A DNA stretch of 64,000 bases from Pseudomonas grandcourensis (GCF_039909015.1 NZ_CP150919.1:6300501-6364500), one strand, 5' to 3'. Shown: positions 26,425 through 36,122, counted from the first letter of the stretch. Translations and numbers: made by a program. The notes: generated by a model not told the origin, from the letters alone.

Positions 26425-28548
26425 TCAGCGAGCCAGCGCGCTCCAGTCAAACGGCTGGACAAAGACCCCCGTGTCTTCGGCCATCATCGGCCGGGCCACC
26501 AGAAAACCTTGCACATACTCACAGCCGTTGGCTTGCAGCCATTCATACTGCGCGACGGTCTCCACCCCTTCGGCAATCACCAGCATCCCGAACTGCCTGC
26601 ACAGGTCGATCACACTGCGCACCAGCGCCGTATCCTTTGCCGACTCCGGCAACCGGGCAATCAAATGACGGTCGATCTTGAGGGTGTCCAGCTCCAGGTC
26701 GCGCAAGTGGGTCAGGGAACAGGGGCCGGCCCCGAAGTCATCCAATGCCACGCGTACGCCCAGATTGTGCAGCAGGCGCAATTGCTTGCGGGTTTCTTCG
26801 GGGTTGTGCATCAAGGCCCCCTCCGTGACCTCGACTTCCAGCTGACGCGGCTGCAGGCCATGGCGCTCCAGCACCTGGCGCAACTCGGTGACCAGGTTGG
26901 GCATGCCGAACTGCGTACTGCTCAAGCTGACGCCGAGCACCAGGTCCTCGGCAAACAGGGACTCCCAGGCTTTGCGTTGCCCGGCGCCGCGATGGTAGAT
27001 CCAGCTGCCCAGGCGACTGATCAGCCGCGCCTCCTCCAGCAATGGCAAAAACAGCCCCGGAGGGACATCGCCAACACTCGGATGCTGCCAGCGCAACAAG
27101 GCCTCGAAGCCACGAATCCGCCCGTCGGCAATCGCAACCTGAGGCTGATACACCAGATTGAAATCCCGGTTCTCGATGGCCATGCGCACACTTTCTTCCA
27201 GCATCAGTCGCGTGCGTGCCCGGCCGTTCATTTCATGATCGTAGAAGCGATATTGCTGGCGACCGGCACGCTTGGCTTCATACATGGCGATGTCGGCCGC
27301 CCGCAGCATGCCGTCGAGATTGGCGCCACAATCAGGGAACGTAGCGATACCGATGCTTGCACCCAGGGCGATATCGAGGCCGTCGATCTGCTGACAGATC
27401 GATACTCGCTCGATGAGCTTCTCGGCAATCTTCGCCGCCTGCTCGGGGACCTCCAGATCCAGCAGCGCGGTGAATTCGTCGCCGCCCATCCGTGCCAGGA
27501 TGTCGAAAGGCCGCAGGCAAGCCTTCAACTGTTCGGAGACCCAGCGCAGCACCCGATCGCCGGCATCGTGCCCGAGGGAATCGTTGACTCGCTTGAAGCC
27601 GTCGAGGTCCAGGTACATCAAGACCCAGGAGCTGTCGGAACGCTCACCGCGCAGCAGCAGGTTCTCAACGGTCTGGTAGAAACCCCGGCGGTTGAGCAAT
27701 CCAGTCAGCGGATCGGTGACCGCCTGAAATTCCAGTTGTTGATGCAGATGGCGCACCACCGACATGTCCAGCACGGTCACGACCATCGCGTGTTGCTCGG
27801 CGGGCAATGGAGCGCAGGACAAAGCCACCGGCACCTGCTGGCCGGGCGCCGTTCGTAGCTGGGCATCGTGCAGGCGCAGGGTTTCGCCGCGCTTGTATCC
27901 GGCCAGCAACTCGGAATCGGCCCAGATCGGGATATGCGGCTTTTGCAGGTAGTCCAGAAACTCCTTGCCTTGCAGTTCCTGCACCGGGGCATTGAGCAAC
28001 CGTGACATCGCCGGATTGGCAAAACGAATCACACCGTCCTCACCCAATACCAGAATGCCTTCGGCTGCGTTATCCAGCACCGACGCATTAAAGGCACGAG
28101 CCGCTTCCAGATCATGACTCAGGCGCTGCAAGGCCCGGCGGTTACGCTGGTGTTCGAGCAACGCCTGGACCTTGGGCGTGAAGATCTGTGGGTCGAACGG
28201 TTTGAACAGGTAATCCACCGCACCACTGGCATAGCCTTTGATCACTGCGTCCTGGGACTGTTCGTTGGCAGTCAGGAAAATGATCGGCGTGAGACGGGTC
28301 CGCTGGCTACCGCGCATCAGGCGCGCCACTTCATAACCGTCCATGCCCGGCATCTGCACGTCCAGCAGAACCAGGTCGATATCGTGTTCAAGCAACAAGC
28401 CGAGGGCCTCAAAACCCGAAGTGGCAGTAATGACCCGCCAGCCCTGTCGCTGTAACAACGCGCGCATGCTGATCAGGTTTTCAGGGTAATCGTCGACGAC
28501 TAATAAGGTTGAGCCGCCTTCTACTGGCGTTGGTTGCGCGCATTCCAT
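26425..28548 (-). CDS. response regulator with PAS, GGDEF and EAL domains
   Basis: A 707-aa cytoplasmic protein: REC (about 14-130) with phosphoacceptor Asp63 in LVLLDVQMPG, PAS (155-270), GGDEF (278-436) with intact GGDEF at 355-359 and an inhibitory RxxD (RPFD 346-349), and EAL (447-695). The GGDEF half looks able to make cyclic di-GMP. In the EAL half, E482 of EALLRW, D603-D604, K624, E660 and Q680 are kept, but the metal-binding Asn of the NLS motif is Ser541 and loop 6 reads DDFGAGPCSL instead of DDFGTGYSSL. Phosphodiesterase activity is thus doubtful. No histidine kinase gene is adjacent. Confidence 0.92.
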   Translation of the reverse strand: MECAQPTPVEGGSTLLVVDDYPENLISMRALLQRQGWRVITATSGFEALGLLLEHDIDLVLLDVQMPGMDGYEVARLMRGSQRTRLTPIIFLTANEQSQDAVIKGYASGAVDYLFKPFDPQIFTPKVQALLEHQRNRRALQRLSHDLEAARAFNASVLDNAAEGILVLGEDGVIRFANPAMSRLLNAPVQELQGKEFLDYLQKPHIPIWADSELLAGYKRGETLRLHDAQLRTAPGQQVPVALSCAPLPAEQHAMVVTVLDMSVVRHLHQQLEFQAVTDPLTGLLNRRGFYQTVENLLLRGERSDSSWVLMYLDLDGFKRVNDSLGHDAGDRVLRWVSEQLKACLRPFDILARMGGDEFTALLDLEVPEQAAKIAEKLIERVSICQQIDGLDIALGASIGIATFPDCGANLDGMLRAADIAMYEAKRAGRQQYRFYDHEMNGRARTRLMLEESVRMAIENRDFNLVYQPQVAIADGRIRGFEALLRWQHPSVGDVPPGLFLPLLEEARLISRLGSWIYHRGAGQRKAWESLFAEDLVLGVSLSSTQFGMPNLVTELRQVLERHGLQPRQLEVEVTEGALMHNPEETRKQLRLLHNLGVRVALDDFGAGPCSLTHLRDLELDTLKIDRHLIARLPESAKDTALVRSVIDLCRQFGMLVIAEGVETVAQYEWLQANGCEYVQGFLVARPMMAEDTGVFVQPFDWSALAR

Positions 28549-28743
28549 GCTGCTTCTCTAATTGCGGGGTGTCAGGCCGGTTTCTCGTGAAAACCGGACA
28601 AATACTGTGCTTTCACTCTAGACCCGGTTCTGCGAAAGCAGAAGGTGTCAGTGAGCCATCATTTTATCATTGTGTCTTTTTACCGACTAACGGTCGAATG
28701 CCCAGTCCGATGAAACCCGGAAAAGATGGCATTTCGACAGGAT

Positions 28744-28770
28744 GTTGACGTCAACCACCCGTCAGACGGG
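28744..28770. promoter_or_regulatory. two adjacent palindromes upstream of the alginate lyase promoter
   Basis: GTTGACGTCAAC (28744-28755) is a perfect 12-bp palindrome and CCCGTCAGACGGG (28758-28770) has 6-bp arms around one base. They end two bases before the -35 hexamer, a place suited to an activator or repressor. The 323-bp gap 28549-28871 holds no gene. Confidence 0.4.
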
Positions 28771-28772
28771 CG

Positions 28773-28801
28773 TTAACAAAATCTCCCGCTACGCTTATAA
28801 A
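28773..28801 (+). promoter_or_regulatory. sigma70-type promoter for the alginate lyase gene
   Basis: TTAACA (28773-28778), 17 bases, TATAAA (28796-28801): five of six matches in each hexamer with ideal spacing. The transcript would start near 28808, giving a leader of about 65 bases that includes a GGCCGC/GCGGTC stem. Confidence 0.65.
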
Positions 28802-28871
28802 GGCCGCCCCAAAGGTGCGGTCTAGAGCTTCTGGTACCCCCGTGCAGCATCAATCAAGTGGAAGAACCGAC

Positions 28872-29540
28872 ATGATCGATCTCGCAACATGGAACCTCAG
28901 CGTTCCCGTCGGCAGCCCGCCGTACACCGTCGAAACCTCCAAACTGGTGGACGGCTTCAAGGATCAATACTTCCATTCCGACACCGGCACATTGTTTTTC
29001 TGGTCGCCCGTGACCGGCTCACGTACCGAAAACGCGATTTATCCGCGCACCGAATTGCGTGAAACCTACAGCAACGGCACGTTGAAAAACTGGTACTACC
29101 CGGAGGCCGACAATTTGTTGCATGCCACTCTGGCAGTAAATCAGGTGCCAAGTTCCGGGAAGATCGTCATCGGCCAGATCCATGCCTATCAAAGCCAGAA
29201 ACCTCTGGTGAAGGTCGAATACCAATACAAAACCAGTACAGGCACCGGCAATATCGTCGCCAAGGTCCGGATGCATCCCGATGACGATACAGGCCGGGTG
29301 ATCATCGTTGCGACGGGGGTGAAACTCGACCAGGAGTTCAACTACCTCATTCACCTCAGCCCCGGTGGCGCCTTGGGCATCAGCGCGGCAGGTTATCAAT
29401 GGGATACGCAAATCAGCACAACCTGGCGCGACAAACCGCTGTACTTCAAGGCCGGGGTCTATGTGCAGGACAACACCGGGTACACCACTGAAGGCGGCAA
29501 AGTGACGTTCAGCAAGCTGGATATCGATCACAATCAATGA
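28872..29540 (+). CDS. polysaccharide lyase family 7 (alginate lyase)
   Basis: A 222-aa single-domain PL7 enzyme. The three family blocks are present: RTELRE (59-64), QIH (102-104) and YFKAGVYVQ (191-199), which supply the catalytic Arg, Gln, His and Tyr of the beta-jelly-roll cleft. It would cut alginate by beta-elimination. No signal peptide is seen: the protein begins MIDLATWNLSVPVGSPP at the domain edge, so it is cytoplasmic or released by lysis unless exported otherwise. GAAGAA precedes the ATG. No alginate synthesis or uptake gene is near. Confidence 0.85.
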   Translation: MIDLATWNLSVPVGSPPYTVETSKLVDGFKDQYFHSDTGTLFFWSPVTGSRTENAIYPRTELRETYSNGTLKNWYYPEADNLLHATLAVNQVPSSGKIVIGQIHAYQSQKPLVKVEYQYKTSTGTGNIVAKVRMHPDDDTGRVIIVATGVKLDQEFNYLIHLSPGGALGISAAGYQWDTQISTTWRDKPLYFKAGVYVQDNTGYTTEGGKVTFSKLDIDHNQ

Positions 29541-29592
29541 TGTCGAGGCATCGTTGACACTGTGGGAGCGCCGACCATGGATCATCGCCCAC

Positions 29593-29619
29593 AAAAAACC
29601 CGCCTCTCGACGGGTTTTT
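29593..29619. terminator. bidirectional rho-independent terminator
   Basis: AAAAACCCG and CGGGTTTTT around an 8-base loop, between the convergent alginate lyase and fba genes, with A- and T-tracts usable on both strands. Confidence 0.85.
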
Positions 29620-29644
29620 CATCAAGGCAGTTTAACGCTCAGGC

Positions 29645-30709
29645 TCAGTTGACCTTGGCGTTCAACTCACCTTTCAGATAACGCTGATACATACCTTCCA
29701 GCGAGATCGCCTTGATCTTCGAAGCGTTGCCGGCAGTGCCGAAGGCTTCGTAGCGGGCGATGCACACGTCGCGCATGGCGGTAACGGTGGCGCCGAAGAA
29801 TTTACGCGGGTCGAACTCGCTCGGGTTGGTGGCCATCAGGCGACGCATTGCGCCAGTGGATGCCAGGCGCAGGTCGGTGTCGATGTTGACCTTGCGCACG
29901 CCGTGCTTGATGCCTTCGACGATTTCTTCAACCGGTACGCCGTAGGTTTCCTTGATGTCGCCGCCGTACTGGTTGATGATCGCCAGCCACTCTTGCGGAA
30001 CCGAAGACGAACCGTGCATCACCAGGTGGGTGTTCGGAATGCGCTTGTGGATCTCTTTGATACGGTCGATGGCCAGCACGTCGCCGGTAGGCGGCTTGGT
30101 GAACTTGTAGGCGCCGTGGCTGGTACCGATGGCGATGGCCAGGGCATCAACCTGAGTGCGTTTTACGAAGTCAGCGGCTTCTTCCGGGTCGGTCAGCATC
30201 TGGCTGTGATCCAGAACGCCTTCGGCGCCGATGCCGTCTTCTTCACCGGCCATGCCGGTTTCCAGCGAACCCAGGCAGCCCAGTTCGCCTTCTACCGAAA
30301 CGCCGCAGGCGTGAGCCATGGCTACAGTCTGCTGGGTGACACGCACGTTGTAGTCGTAGTCGGTCGGGGTCTTGCCGTCTTCGCCCAGGGAACCGTCCAT
30401 CATGACCGAGCTGAAGCCCAGTTGAATGGAACGCTGGCAGACGTCAGGGCTGGTGCCGTGGTCCTGGTGCATGCACACCGGGATGTGCGGAAATTCTTCG
30501 ATCGCAGCCAGGATCAGGTGACGCAGGAATGGCGCGCCAGCGTATTTACGGGCGCCGGCCGAAGCCTGGACGATCACCGGGGAGTCAGTCTTGTCAGCGG
30601 CTTCCATGATGGCGCGCATCTGCTCAAGGTTGTTGACGTTGAAGGCTGGAACGCCGTAGCCGAACTCGGCTGCGTGGTCCAGCATCTGGCGCATGCTGAT
30701 AAGTGCCAT
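29645..30709 (-). CDS. fba: class II fructose-1,6-bisphosphate aldolase
   Basis: Zinc-dependent aldolase of 354 aa splitting fructose-1,6-bisphosphate into two triose phosphates. Motifs: [12 protein letters not shown] with the metal-binding His, the [19 protein letters not shown] block of the Calvin-cycle-type subgroup, [10 protein letters not shown] and [10 protein letters not shown] with further metal His, and [11 protein letters not shown] for phosphate binding. It follows the two lipoprotein genes and pgk on the same strand, the same order as P. aeruginosa PA0555-PA0552. Confidence 0.97.
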   Translation of the reverse strand: MALISMRQMLDHAAEFGYGVPAFNVNNLEQMRAIMEAADKTDSPVIVQASAGARKYAGAPFLRHLILAAIEEFPHIPVCMHQDHGTSPDVCQRSIQLGFSSVMMDGSLGEDGKTPTDYDYNVRVTQQTVAMAHACGVSVEGELGCLGSLETGMAGEEDGIGAEGVLDHSQMLTDPEEAADFVKRTQVDALAIAIGTSHGAYKFTKPPTGDVLAIDRIKEIHKRIPNTHLVMHGSSSVPQEWLAIINQYGGDIKETYGVPVEEIVEGIKHGVRKVNIDTDLRLASTGAMRRLMATNPSEFDPRKFFGATVTAMRDVCIARYEAFGTAGNASKIKAISLEGMYQRYLKGELNAKVN

Positions 30710-30828
30710 TGTGTGTATCTCTCCCGGTTGAGGGTCGTTAATCGTGCCAGCCTGCCGGAGCGGCGGCGGCTATTCAAGTTTTTGCAGATCGGGGGTTGGC
30801 CCGGACTGCGGATTCGGTGTTCTTCGTT

Positions 30829-31170
30829 TTACTCAGCCTTGCAACCGCGGCCGATCAAATCATTGGTGGCGACCCAGTAAACCAGGCCTTCCTCACCTTT
30901 TATGTGAAACGCCAGCATGTCATTGCTGTACAGCGAACCCGATGCACCCGGTTCCTGCTTCAAGCGGTAGACCTGATCGGCACCACCCAGGCGCACGTCG
31001 ACTTCCCTGCGGCTGTCGTCGGTGTAGCGCCACAGCACTTTGGCCTGGCTGTCGCAGGTCCAGATGGTCCAGTTATCCACAGGCGCGGACGACTGGAACG
31101 GGTTCAACTGATTGAACTGAGCACAACCGGCCAATAGCGCCAGCGCCGCAACGGCGATAAAACCTTTCAT
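30829..31170 (-). CDS. MliC-type lysozyme-inhibitor lipoprotein
   Basis: A 113-aa lipoprotein: signal peptide with lipobox LLAGC (Cys about 16), then a small beta domain with WTCDSQAKVLWRYTDDSRREVDVRLGG and AFHIKGEEGLVYWVATND, which fits the MliC/COG3895 family. Members bind C-type lysozyme at the outer membrane. GAGGG precedes the ATG at 31168-31170. It lies between fba and pgk with a second small lipoprotein, as at P. aeruginosa PA0553-PA0554. A role in glycolysis is not implied. Confidence 0.75.
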   Translation of the reverse strand: MKGFIAVAALALLAGCAQFNQLNPFQSSAPVDNWTIWTCDSQAKVLWRYTDDSRREVDVRLGGADQVYRLKQEPGASGSLYSNDMLAFHIKGEEGLVYWVATNDLIGRGCKAE

Positions 31171-31226
31171 CCGTGTCCCTCGACTGACGGCGCACGCTGC
31201 CAGCCCTGAGTAATGAGTCAGACCCG

Positions 31227-31448
31227 TCAAGGGCAGCCATGTTCCTTGGCGGGTACCTGGGTCTCGTATTTGTCCAGGCCTTCCGGCCCGGAACGCTTGT
31301 TGAGCACCGGGTTGGTTTCCGCCTGCCAGTCAGCCTGGTAGCAGCCTTTGTCCGACTTGGACGGCGCCGGTTCCGCAGTGGCCTTCGGGTTACTCCCGCA
31401 CGCCACCAGCGAACCTGCGACGATCAACAGCGCTAACGTCTTGACCAT
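31227..31448 (-). CDS. small lipoprotein of unknown function (73 aa)
   Basis: Starts MVKTLALLIVAGSLVACGSN, a lipoprotein signal with lipobox LVAC. The mature part is about 55 aa, rich in Lys, Glu and Pro, with two further cysteines (KGCYQADWQ and the terminal HGCP) that could form a disulfide. The start uses AGGGAG a few bases upstream; an upstream in-frame codon would bury the signal peptide. It lies 35 bp after pgk. Confidence 0.72.
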   Translation of the reverse strand: MVKTLALLIVAGSLVACGSNPKATAEPAPSKSDKGCYQADWQAETNPVLNKRSGPEGLDKYETQVPAKEHGCP

Positions 31449-31483
31449 TTCAACACTCCCTTGCCTGGTCAAAGGGGCGACCC

Positions 31484-32647
31484 TCAGACCTTGGCCCGGC
31501 TTTCCAGGACTTCAACGGCTGGCAGGACCTTGCCTTCGACGAATTCGAGGAACGCGCCGCCACCGGTAGAAATGTAGGAGATCTGCTCGGCCACGCCATA
31601 CTTGTCGATGGCCGCCAGGGTGTCGCCACCGCCGGCAATGGAGAACGCCGCGCTGTCCGCGATGGCCTGGGCCAGCACTTTGGTGCCATTACCGAACTGA
31701 TCGAACTCGAACACGCCGACCGGACCGTTCCACAGGATGGTTTTCGACGATTTGAGCAGCTCGGCGAAGTTGGCAGCGGTCTGCGGGCCGATGTCCAGGA
31801 TCATGTCGTCGGCAGCGACGTCAGCGATCAGCTTGACGGTCGCAGCGGCGCTTTCGGCGAACTCCTTGGCAACCACCACGTCCACTGGCAGCGGTACGCT
31901 GACTTTGGCGGCGATGGCGCGAGCTGTGTCCAGCAGGTCCGGCTCGTACAGCGACTTGCCGACCGGGTGACCGGCAGCAGCCAGGAAGGTGTTGGCAATG
32001 CCGCCGCCAACGATCAACTGGTTGCAGATCTGGCTCAGGCTGTTCAGCACGTCGAGTTTGGTCGACACCTTGGAGCCGGCAACGATGGCCGCCATCGGCT
32101 GGGCCGGAGCGCTCAGGGCCTTGCCCAGCGCGTCCAGTTCAGCGGCCAGCAGCGGGCCGGCAGCAGCGATCTTGGCGAACTTGGCCACGCCGTGGGTCGA
32201 GCCCTCGGCACGGTGAGCGGTGCCGAAGGCGTCCATCACGAACACGTCGCACAGGGCGGCGTATTGCCGGGCCAGTTCGTCGGCGTTCTTTTTCTCGCCT
32301 TTGTTGAAGCGCACGTTTTCGAACAGCACGATGTCGCCCGCTTTCACGTCGACGCCGCCCAGGTAGTCAGCTACCAGTGGCACTTCGCGGCCCAAGGCCT
32401 TGCTCAGGTAGTCAGCGACTGGCTTGAGGCTGTTCTCGGCCGAAAACTCGCCTTCGGTCGGACGGCCAAGGTGCGAGCAGACCATCACGGCCGCGCCTTT
32501 TTCCAGGGCCAGCTTGATGGTCGGCAGCGAGGCCAGGATACGCGCATCGCTGGTGACAACACCGTCCTTGACTGGGACGTTGAGGTCTTCGCGGATCAAT
32601 ACGCGCTTACCTTGCAGATCGAGGTCGGACATCTTCAACACGGTCAT
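31484..32647 (-). CDS. pgk: phosphoglycerate kinase
   Basis: A 387-aa kinase that interconverts 1,3-bisphosphoglycerate and 3-phosphoglycerate with ATP. Typical blocks: [14 protein letters not shown] with substrate Arg and Asp, [28 protein letters not shown], the hinge and nucleotide site [11 protein letters not shown] and the C-terminal [13 protein letters not shown] and [13 protein letters not shown]. The start is set at [10 protein letters not shown]. Only 12 bases separate it from epd, so they are one transcription unit. Confidence 0.97.
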   Translation of the reverse strand: MTVLKMSDLDLQGKRVLIREDLNVPVKDGVVTSDARILASLPTIKLALEKGAAVMVCSHLGRPTEGEFSAENSLKPVADYLSKALGREVPLVADYLGGVDVKAGDIVLFENVRFNKGEKKNADELARQYAALCDVFVMDAFGTAHRAEGSTHGVAKFAKIAAAGPLLAAELDALGKALSAPAQPMAAIVAGSKVSTKLDVLNSLSQICNQLIVGGGIANTFLAAAGHPVGKSLYEPDLLDTARAIAAKVSVPLPVDVVVAKEFAESAAATVKLIADVAADDMILDIGPQTAANFAELLKSSKTILWNGPVGVFEFDQFGNGTKVLAQAIADSAAFSIAGGGDTLAAIDKYGVAEQISYISTGGGAFLEFVEGKVLPAVEVLESRAKV

Positions 32648-32659
32648 GGGTCGCACTTC

Positions 32660-33712
32660 CTACGGTTTTTTTGAAGTTGCTGTTTGCAGATAGTGTTCTG
32701 CAACGTCCAGCATTCGGTTGGCAAAACCCCATTCGTTGTCGAACCAGGCCAGGATGTTCACCAGCCGTGGGCCGGAAACGCGGGTCTGACTGGCATCGAC
32801 GATCGCCGAATGTGGGTCATGGTTGAAATCACAGCTTGCGTGGGGCAACTCGGTATAAGCCAGCAGGCCTTTGAGCGGGCCGCTGGTAGCGGCTTCGCGC
32901 AGGATCCGGTTGACCTCGGTGGCGTCGGTCGCGGTGGCGGTCTGCATCGTGATATCGAGGCAGGACACGTTGACCGTCGGCACCCGCACGGCTTTGGCCT
33001 GAATTCGGCCGGCAAGTTCCGGCAGCAGGCGCTCGATACCACGCGCCAGACCGGTGGACACCGGAATCACCGACTGGAACGCCGAACGGGTACGGCGCAG
33101 GTCTTCGTGGTGATAGGCATCGATGACCGGCTGATCGTTCATCGCCGAGTGAATGGTGGTGATCGACACGTAGTCCAGGCCAATGGCCTGATTCAACAGG
33201 CGCAACAGCGGCACGCCGCAGTTGGTGGTGCAGGACGCGTTGGACACCAGCAACTCGTCGCCGGTCAGGCAATCCTGGTTCACGCCATAGACGATGGTCG
33301 CGTCGACGTCCGTCTCGCTGGCCATCGGCTGGGAAAACAGCACACGCGGGGCGCCGGCGTCGAGGAAACGCTGGCCGTCTTCGCGAGTGTTATAAGCGCC
33401 AGAACACTCCAGCACCAGATCGACGCCCAGGGACGCCCAATCGATACCTTCGGGGGTGGCACTGCGCAGGACCTTCACGCAGTCGCCATTGATATGCAGA
33501 CAATCGCCGTCGACCTTCACTTCGCCGGGGAACCGGCCATGGGTGGAGTCGAAGCGTGTCAGGTATTCGATGCTGGCCATGTCCGCCAGATCGTTGATCG
33601 CGACAATCTCGAACCCGGCCTTTTCGCCTCGCTCGAACAACGCACGCAAGACGCAACGACCAATCCGGCCGTAGCCGTTGAGTGCAACTTTGTAGGGACG
33701 CGGTTGAGGCAT
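32660..33712 (-). CDS. epd: D-erythrose-4-phosphate dehydrogenase
   Basis: GAPDH-fold enzyme of 350 aa. NAD-binding VALNGYGRIGRCVLRAL is N-terminal, the catalytic Cys lies in VSNASCTTNCGVPLL (about 158) and the C-terminal WFDNEWGFANRMLD is intact. The epd position between tktA and pgk and sequence details fit erythrose-4-phosphate dehydrogenase, which starts pyridoxal phosphate synthesis by making 4-phosphoerythronate, rather than glycolytic GAPDH. It runs tktA-epd-pgk on the minus strand with a REP pair between tktA and epd. Confidence 0.9.
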   Translation of the reverse strand: MPQPRPYKVALNGYGRIGRCVLRALFERGEKAGFEIVAINDLADMASIEYLTRFDSTHGRFPGEVKVDGDCLHINGDCVKVLRSATPEGIDWASLGVDLVLECSGAYNTREDGQRFLDAGAPRVLFSQPMASETDVDATIVYGVNQDCLTGDELLVSNASCTTNCGVPLLRLLNQAIGLDYVSITTIHSAMNDQPVIDAYHHEDLRRTRSAFQSVIPVSTGLARGIERLLPELAGRIQAKAVRVPTVNVSCLDITMQTATATDATEVNRILREAATSGPLKGLLAYTELPHASCDFNHDPHSAIVDASQTRVSGPRLVNILAWFDNEWGFANRMLDVAEHYLQTATSKKP

Positions 33713-33768
33713 GGGGTTCTCGATTACCGTGGTGAATCCGTCAGTACAGTGTTGTAAGTTCCATTGTC

Positions 33769-33832
33769 ATCGCGAGCAAGCTCGCTCCCACAGGGTGTAC
33801 ACCGTCCATGTGGGAGCGAGCTTGCTCGCGAT
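33769..33832. repeat. REPIN-like inverted pair, family B (short spacer)
   Basis: ATCGCGAGCAAGCTCGCTCC and GGAGCGAGCTTGCTCGCGAT flank only about 24 bp, between tktA and epd. Confidence 0.9.
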
Positions 33833-33863
33833 AGCGTCAGTTCAGACAACCCGATTTCCGGAT

Positions 33864-35861
33864 TTAGTCTTCCAGCAGCTCTTCAGCCTGACCCAGGATA
33901 TTTTCCAGGGTGAAGCCGAACTCTTCGAACAAGGCCGACGCAGGCGCCGACTCGCCGTAGGTGGTCATGCCGATCACGCGGCCTTCCAGGCCCACGTACT
34001 TGTACCAGTAGTCCGCATGGGAAGCCTCGATGGCGATACGGGCGCTGACCTGCAACGGCAGGACCAATTGCTTGTAGCCGGCGTCCTGGGCATCGAACAC
34101 GCTGGTGCACGGCATGGAAACCACGCGAACCTTGCGGCCCTGCTCGGTCAGTTTGTCGAAGGCCTGAACGGCCAGGCCGACTTCCGAACCGGTGGCGATC
34201 AGGATCAGCTCAGGCTCGCCCGCGCAGTCCTTGAGCACATAGCCACCACGGCTGATGTCGGCGATCTGGCCGGCGTCACGGGTTTGGTGCTGCAGGTTCT
34301 GACGAGAGAAGATCAGGGCCGAAGGACCGTCCTTGCGCTCCAGTGCGTATTTCCAGCTCACTGCCGACTCAACGGCATCGGCCGGACGCCAGGTGTCGAG
34401 GTTCGGCGTGCAGCGCAGGCTGGCCAGTTGCTCGATTGGCTGGTGAGTCGGGCCGTCTTCGCCCAGACCGATGGAGTCGTGGGTGTAGACGTGGATCACA
34501 CGCTGCTTCATCAGGGCCGACATGCGCACTGCGTTGCGGGCGTATTCCATGAACATCAGGAAGGTCGCGCCGTAAGGCACCAGGCCGCCGTGCAGGGCAA
34601 CGCCGTTCATGATCGCGGTCATGCCGAACTCGCGCACGCCGTAGTACATGTAGTTGCCGCTGGCGTCTTCGGCGGTGACGCCTTTGCAGCCTTTCCACAG
34701 GGTCAGGTTGGAACCGGCCAGGTCGGCCGAACCGCCGAGGAACTCAGGCAGCAGCGGGCCGAACGCGTTCAGGGCGTTCTGGCTGGCTTTACGGCTGGCG
34801 ATGGTTTCGCCCTTGGCCGCCACTTCGGCGATGTAGGCCGAGGCTTTTTCGCTGAAGTCAGCCGGCAGGTCACCGCTCAGACGACGCACCAGTTCGCTGG
34901 CTTCAGTCGGGAACGCGGCGGAGTAGGCAGCGAAACGCTGATCCCACTCGGCTTCCACGGCTTTACCTGCTTCCTTGGCGTCCCACTCGGCGTAGATATC
35001 GGCCGGGATTTCGAACGGGCCGTGATTCCACTTCAGCGCCGCACGGGTCAGGGCGATTTCCGCGTCACCCAATGGGGCGCCGTGGCAATCTTCCTTGCCT
35101 TGCTTGTTCGGCGAACCGAAACCGATGGTTGTCTTGCAGCAGATCAGGGTTGGCTGCGCGCTCTTGCGGGCCGTCTCGATCGCCGTCTTGATCTCTTCCG
35201 GATCGTGACCGTCGACATTGCGGATCACTTGCCAGTTGTAGGACTCAAAACGCTTCGGCGTGTCGTCGGTGAACCAGCCTTCGACTTCGCCATCGATGGA
35301 GATGCCGTTGTCATCGTAGAAAGCGATCAGCTTGCCCAGGCCCAGGGTACCGGCCAGGGAAGCGACTTCGTGGGAAATGCCTTCCATCATGCAGCCATCA
35401 CCCAGGAACACATAGGTGTGGTGATCGACGATGTTGTGGCCAGGACGGTTGAACTGCGCCGCCATGACTTTTTCAGCCAGGGCAAAACCCACGGCGTTGG
35501 CCAGGCCCTGGCCCAGTGGACCGGTGGTGGTTTCAACGCCCGGGGTGTAGCCGAGTTCCGGGTGGCCCGGGGTGCGGCTGTGCAGTTGACGGAACTGCTT
35601 CAGGTCATCGATCGACAGGTCGTAGCCGGTCAGGTGCAGCAGCGAGTAGATCAACATCGAGCCATGGCCGTTGGACAGCACGAAGCGGTCACGGTCGGCG
35701 AACGATGGATTGCTCGGGTTGTGCTTGAGGTAGTCGCGCCAAAGTACCTCGGCGATATCCGCCATACCCATCGGGGCACCGGGATGGCCGCTGTTGGCTT
35801 TTTGCACGGCATCCATGCTGAGGGCACGAATGGCGTTGGCACGCTCACGACGGCTAGGCAT
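33864..35861 (-). CDS. tktA: transketolase
   Basis: Thiamine-diphosphate enzyme of 665 aa that moves two-carbon units in the pentose phosphate pathway and supplies the erythrose-4-phosphate used by Epd. Features: [18 protein letters not shown] at the N-terminus, thiamine site [20 protein letters not shown], the conserved [12 protein letters not shown] region (here [10 protein letters not shown]) and [24 protein letters not shown] in the pyrimidine domain. AGGAG precedes MPSRRERAN; a 17-codon upstream extension is rejected. It is divergent from sahR across 261 bp. Confidence 0.97.
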   Translation of the reverse strand: MPSRRERANAIRALSMDAVQKANSGHPGAPMGMADIAEVLWRDYLKHNPSNPSFADRDRFVLSNGHGSMLIYSLLHLTGYDLSIDDLKQFRQLHSRTPGHPELGYTPGVETTTGPLGQGLANAVGFALAEKVMAAQFNRPGHNIVDHHTYVFLGDGCMMEGISHEVASLAGTLGLGKLIAFYDDNGISIDGEVEGWFTDDTPKRFESYNWQVIRNVDGHDPEEIKTAIETARKSAQPTLICCKTTIGFGSPNKQGKEDCHGAPLGDAEIALTRAALKWNHGPFEIPADIYAEWDAKEAGKAVEAEWDQRFAAYSAAFPTEASELVRRLSGDLPADFSEKASAYIAEVAAKGETIASRKASQNALNAFGPLLPEFLGGSADLAGSNLTLWKGCKGVTAEDASGNYMYYGVREFGMTAIMNGVALHGGLVPYGATFLMFMEYARNAVRMSALMKQRVIHVYTHDSIGLGEDGPTHQPIEQLASLRCTPNLDTWRPADAVESAVSWKYALERKDGPSALIFSRQNLQHQTRDAGQIADISRGGYVLKDCAGEPELILIATGSEVGLAVQAFDKLTEQGRKVRVVSMPCTSVFDAQDAGYKQLVLPLQVSARIAIEASHADYWYKYVGLEGRVIGMTTYGESAPASALFEEFGFTLENILGQAEELLED

Positions 35862-36054
35862 CGCTGTTCTCCTGGGGGCTTGAATAAAACGAATCGGAAA
35901 AAAGGCGAGCATTTTCCCTCACCGGGACGCCTCGGGGCAATGACAGATAGTCATCTGAAGGCGTTTTTCCAATGGATAACGACGGTTTCGCCTGGTGAAA
36001 CCTTTCCGCCGTCCGTTTGTTGACTGAAGCTAACGTTAAGAAGTGCCATCTATC

Positions 36055-36084
36055 GAGCAATATCAAAACTTTTTGATATTGCTC
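36055..36084. promoter_or_regulatory. 30-bp palindromic operator, candidate SahR site
   Basis: GAGCAATATCAAAA (36055-36068) and its exact complement (36071-36084) around CT: two perfect 14-bp arms. It ends at the -35 element of the sahR promoter and lies in the gap shared with divergent tktA. Size and place suit a dimeric ArsR-family protein controlling its own gene and metK. Confidence 0.75.
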
Positions 36085-36113
36085 TTGCGATGCCTTCGAC
36101 CCGTGACTAGACT
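36085..36113 (+). promoter_or_regulatory. candidate promoter of sahR-metK
   Basis: TTGCGA (36085-36090), 17 bases, TAGACT (36108-36113): four of six matches each. A start near 36120 leaves two or three bases before the ATG at 36123, so the mRNA may be leaderless; no Shine-Dalgarno sequence is present there. Confidence 0.5.
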
Positions 36114-36122
36114 GCCGGCCTT

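Noticed and set aside
29561..29570. TGTGGGAGCG after the alginate lyase gene
   Set aside because: A fragment of the family B arm without a partner.
33711..36023. 770-aa open frame opposite tktA
   Set aside because: Antisense shadow of transketolase, running through a REP pair at its start; no family pattern.
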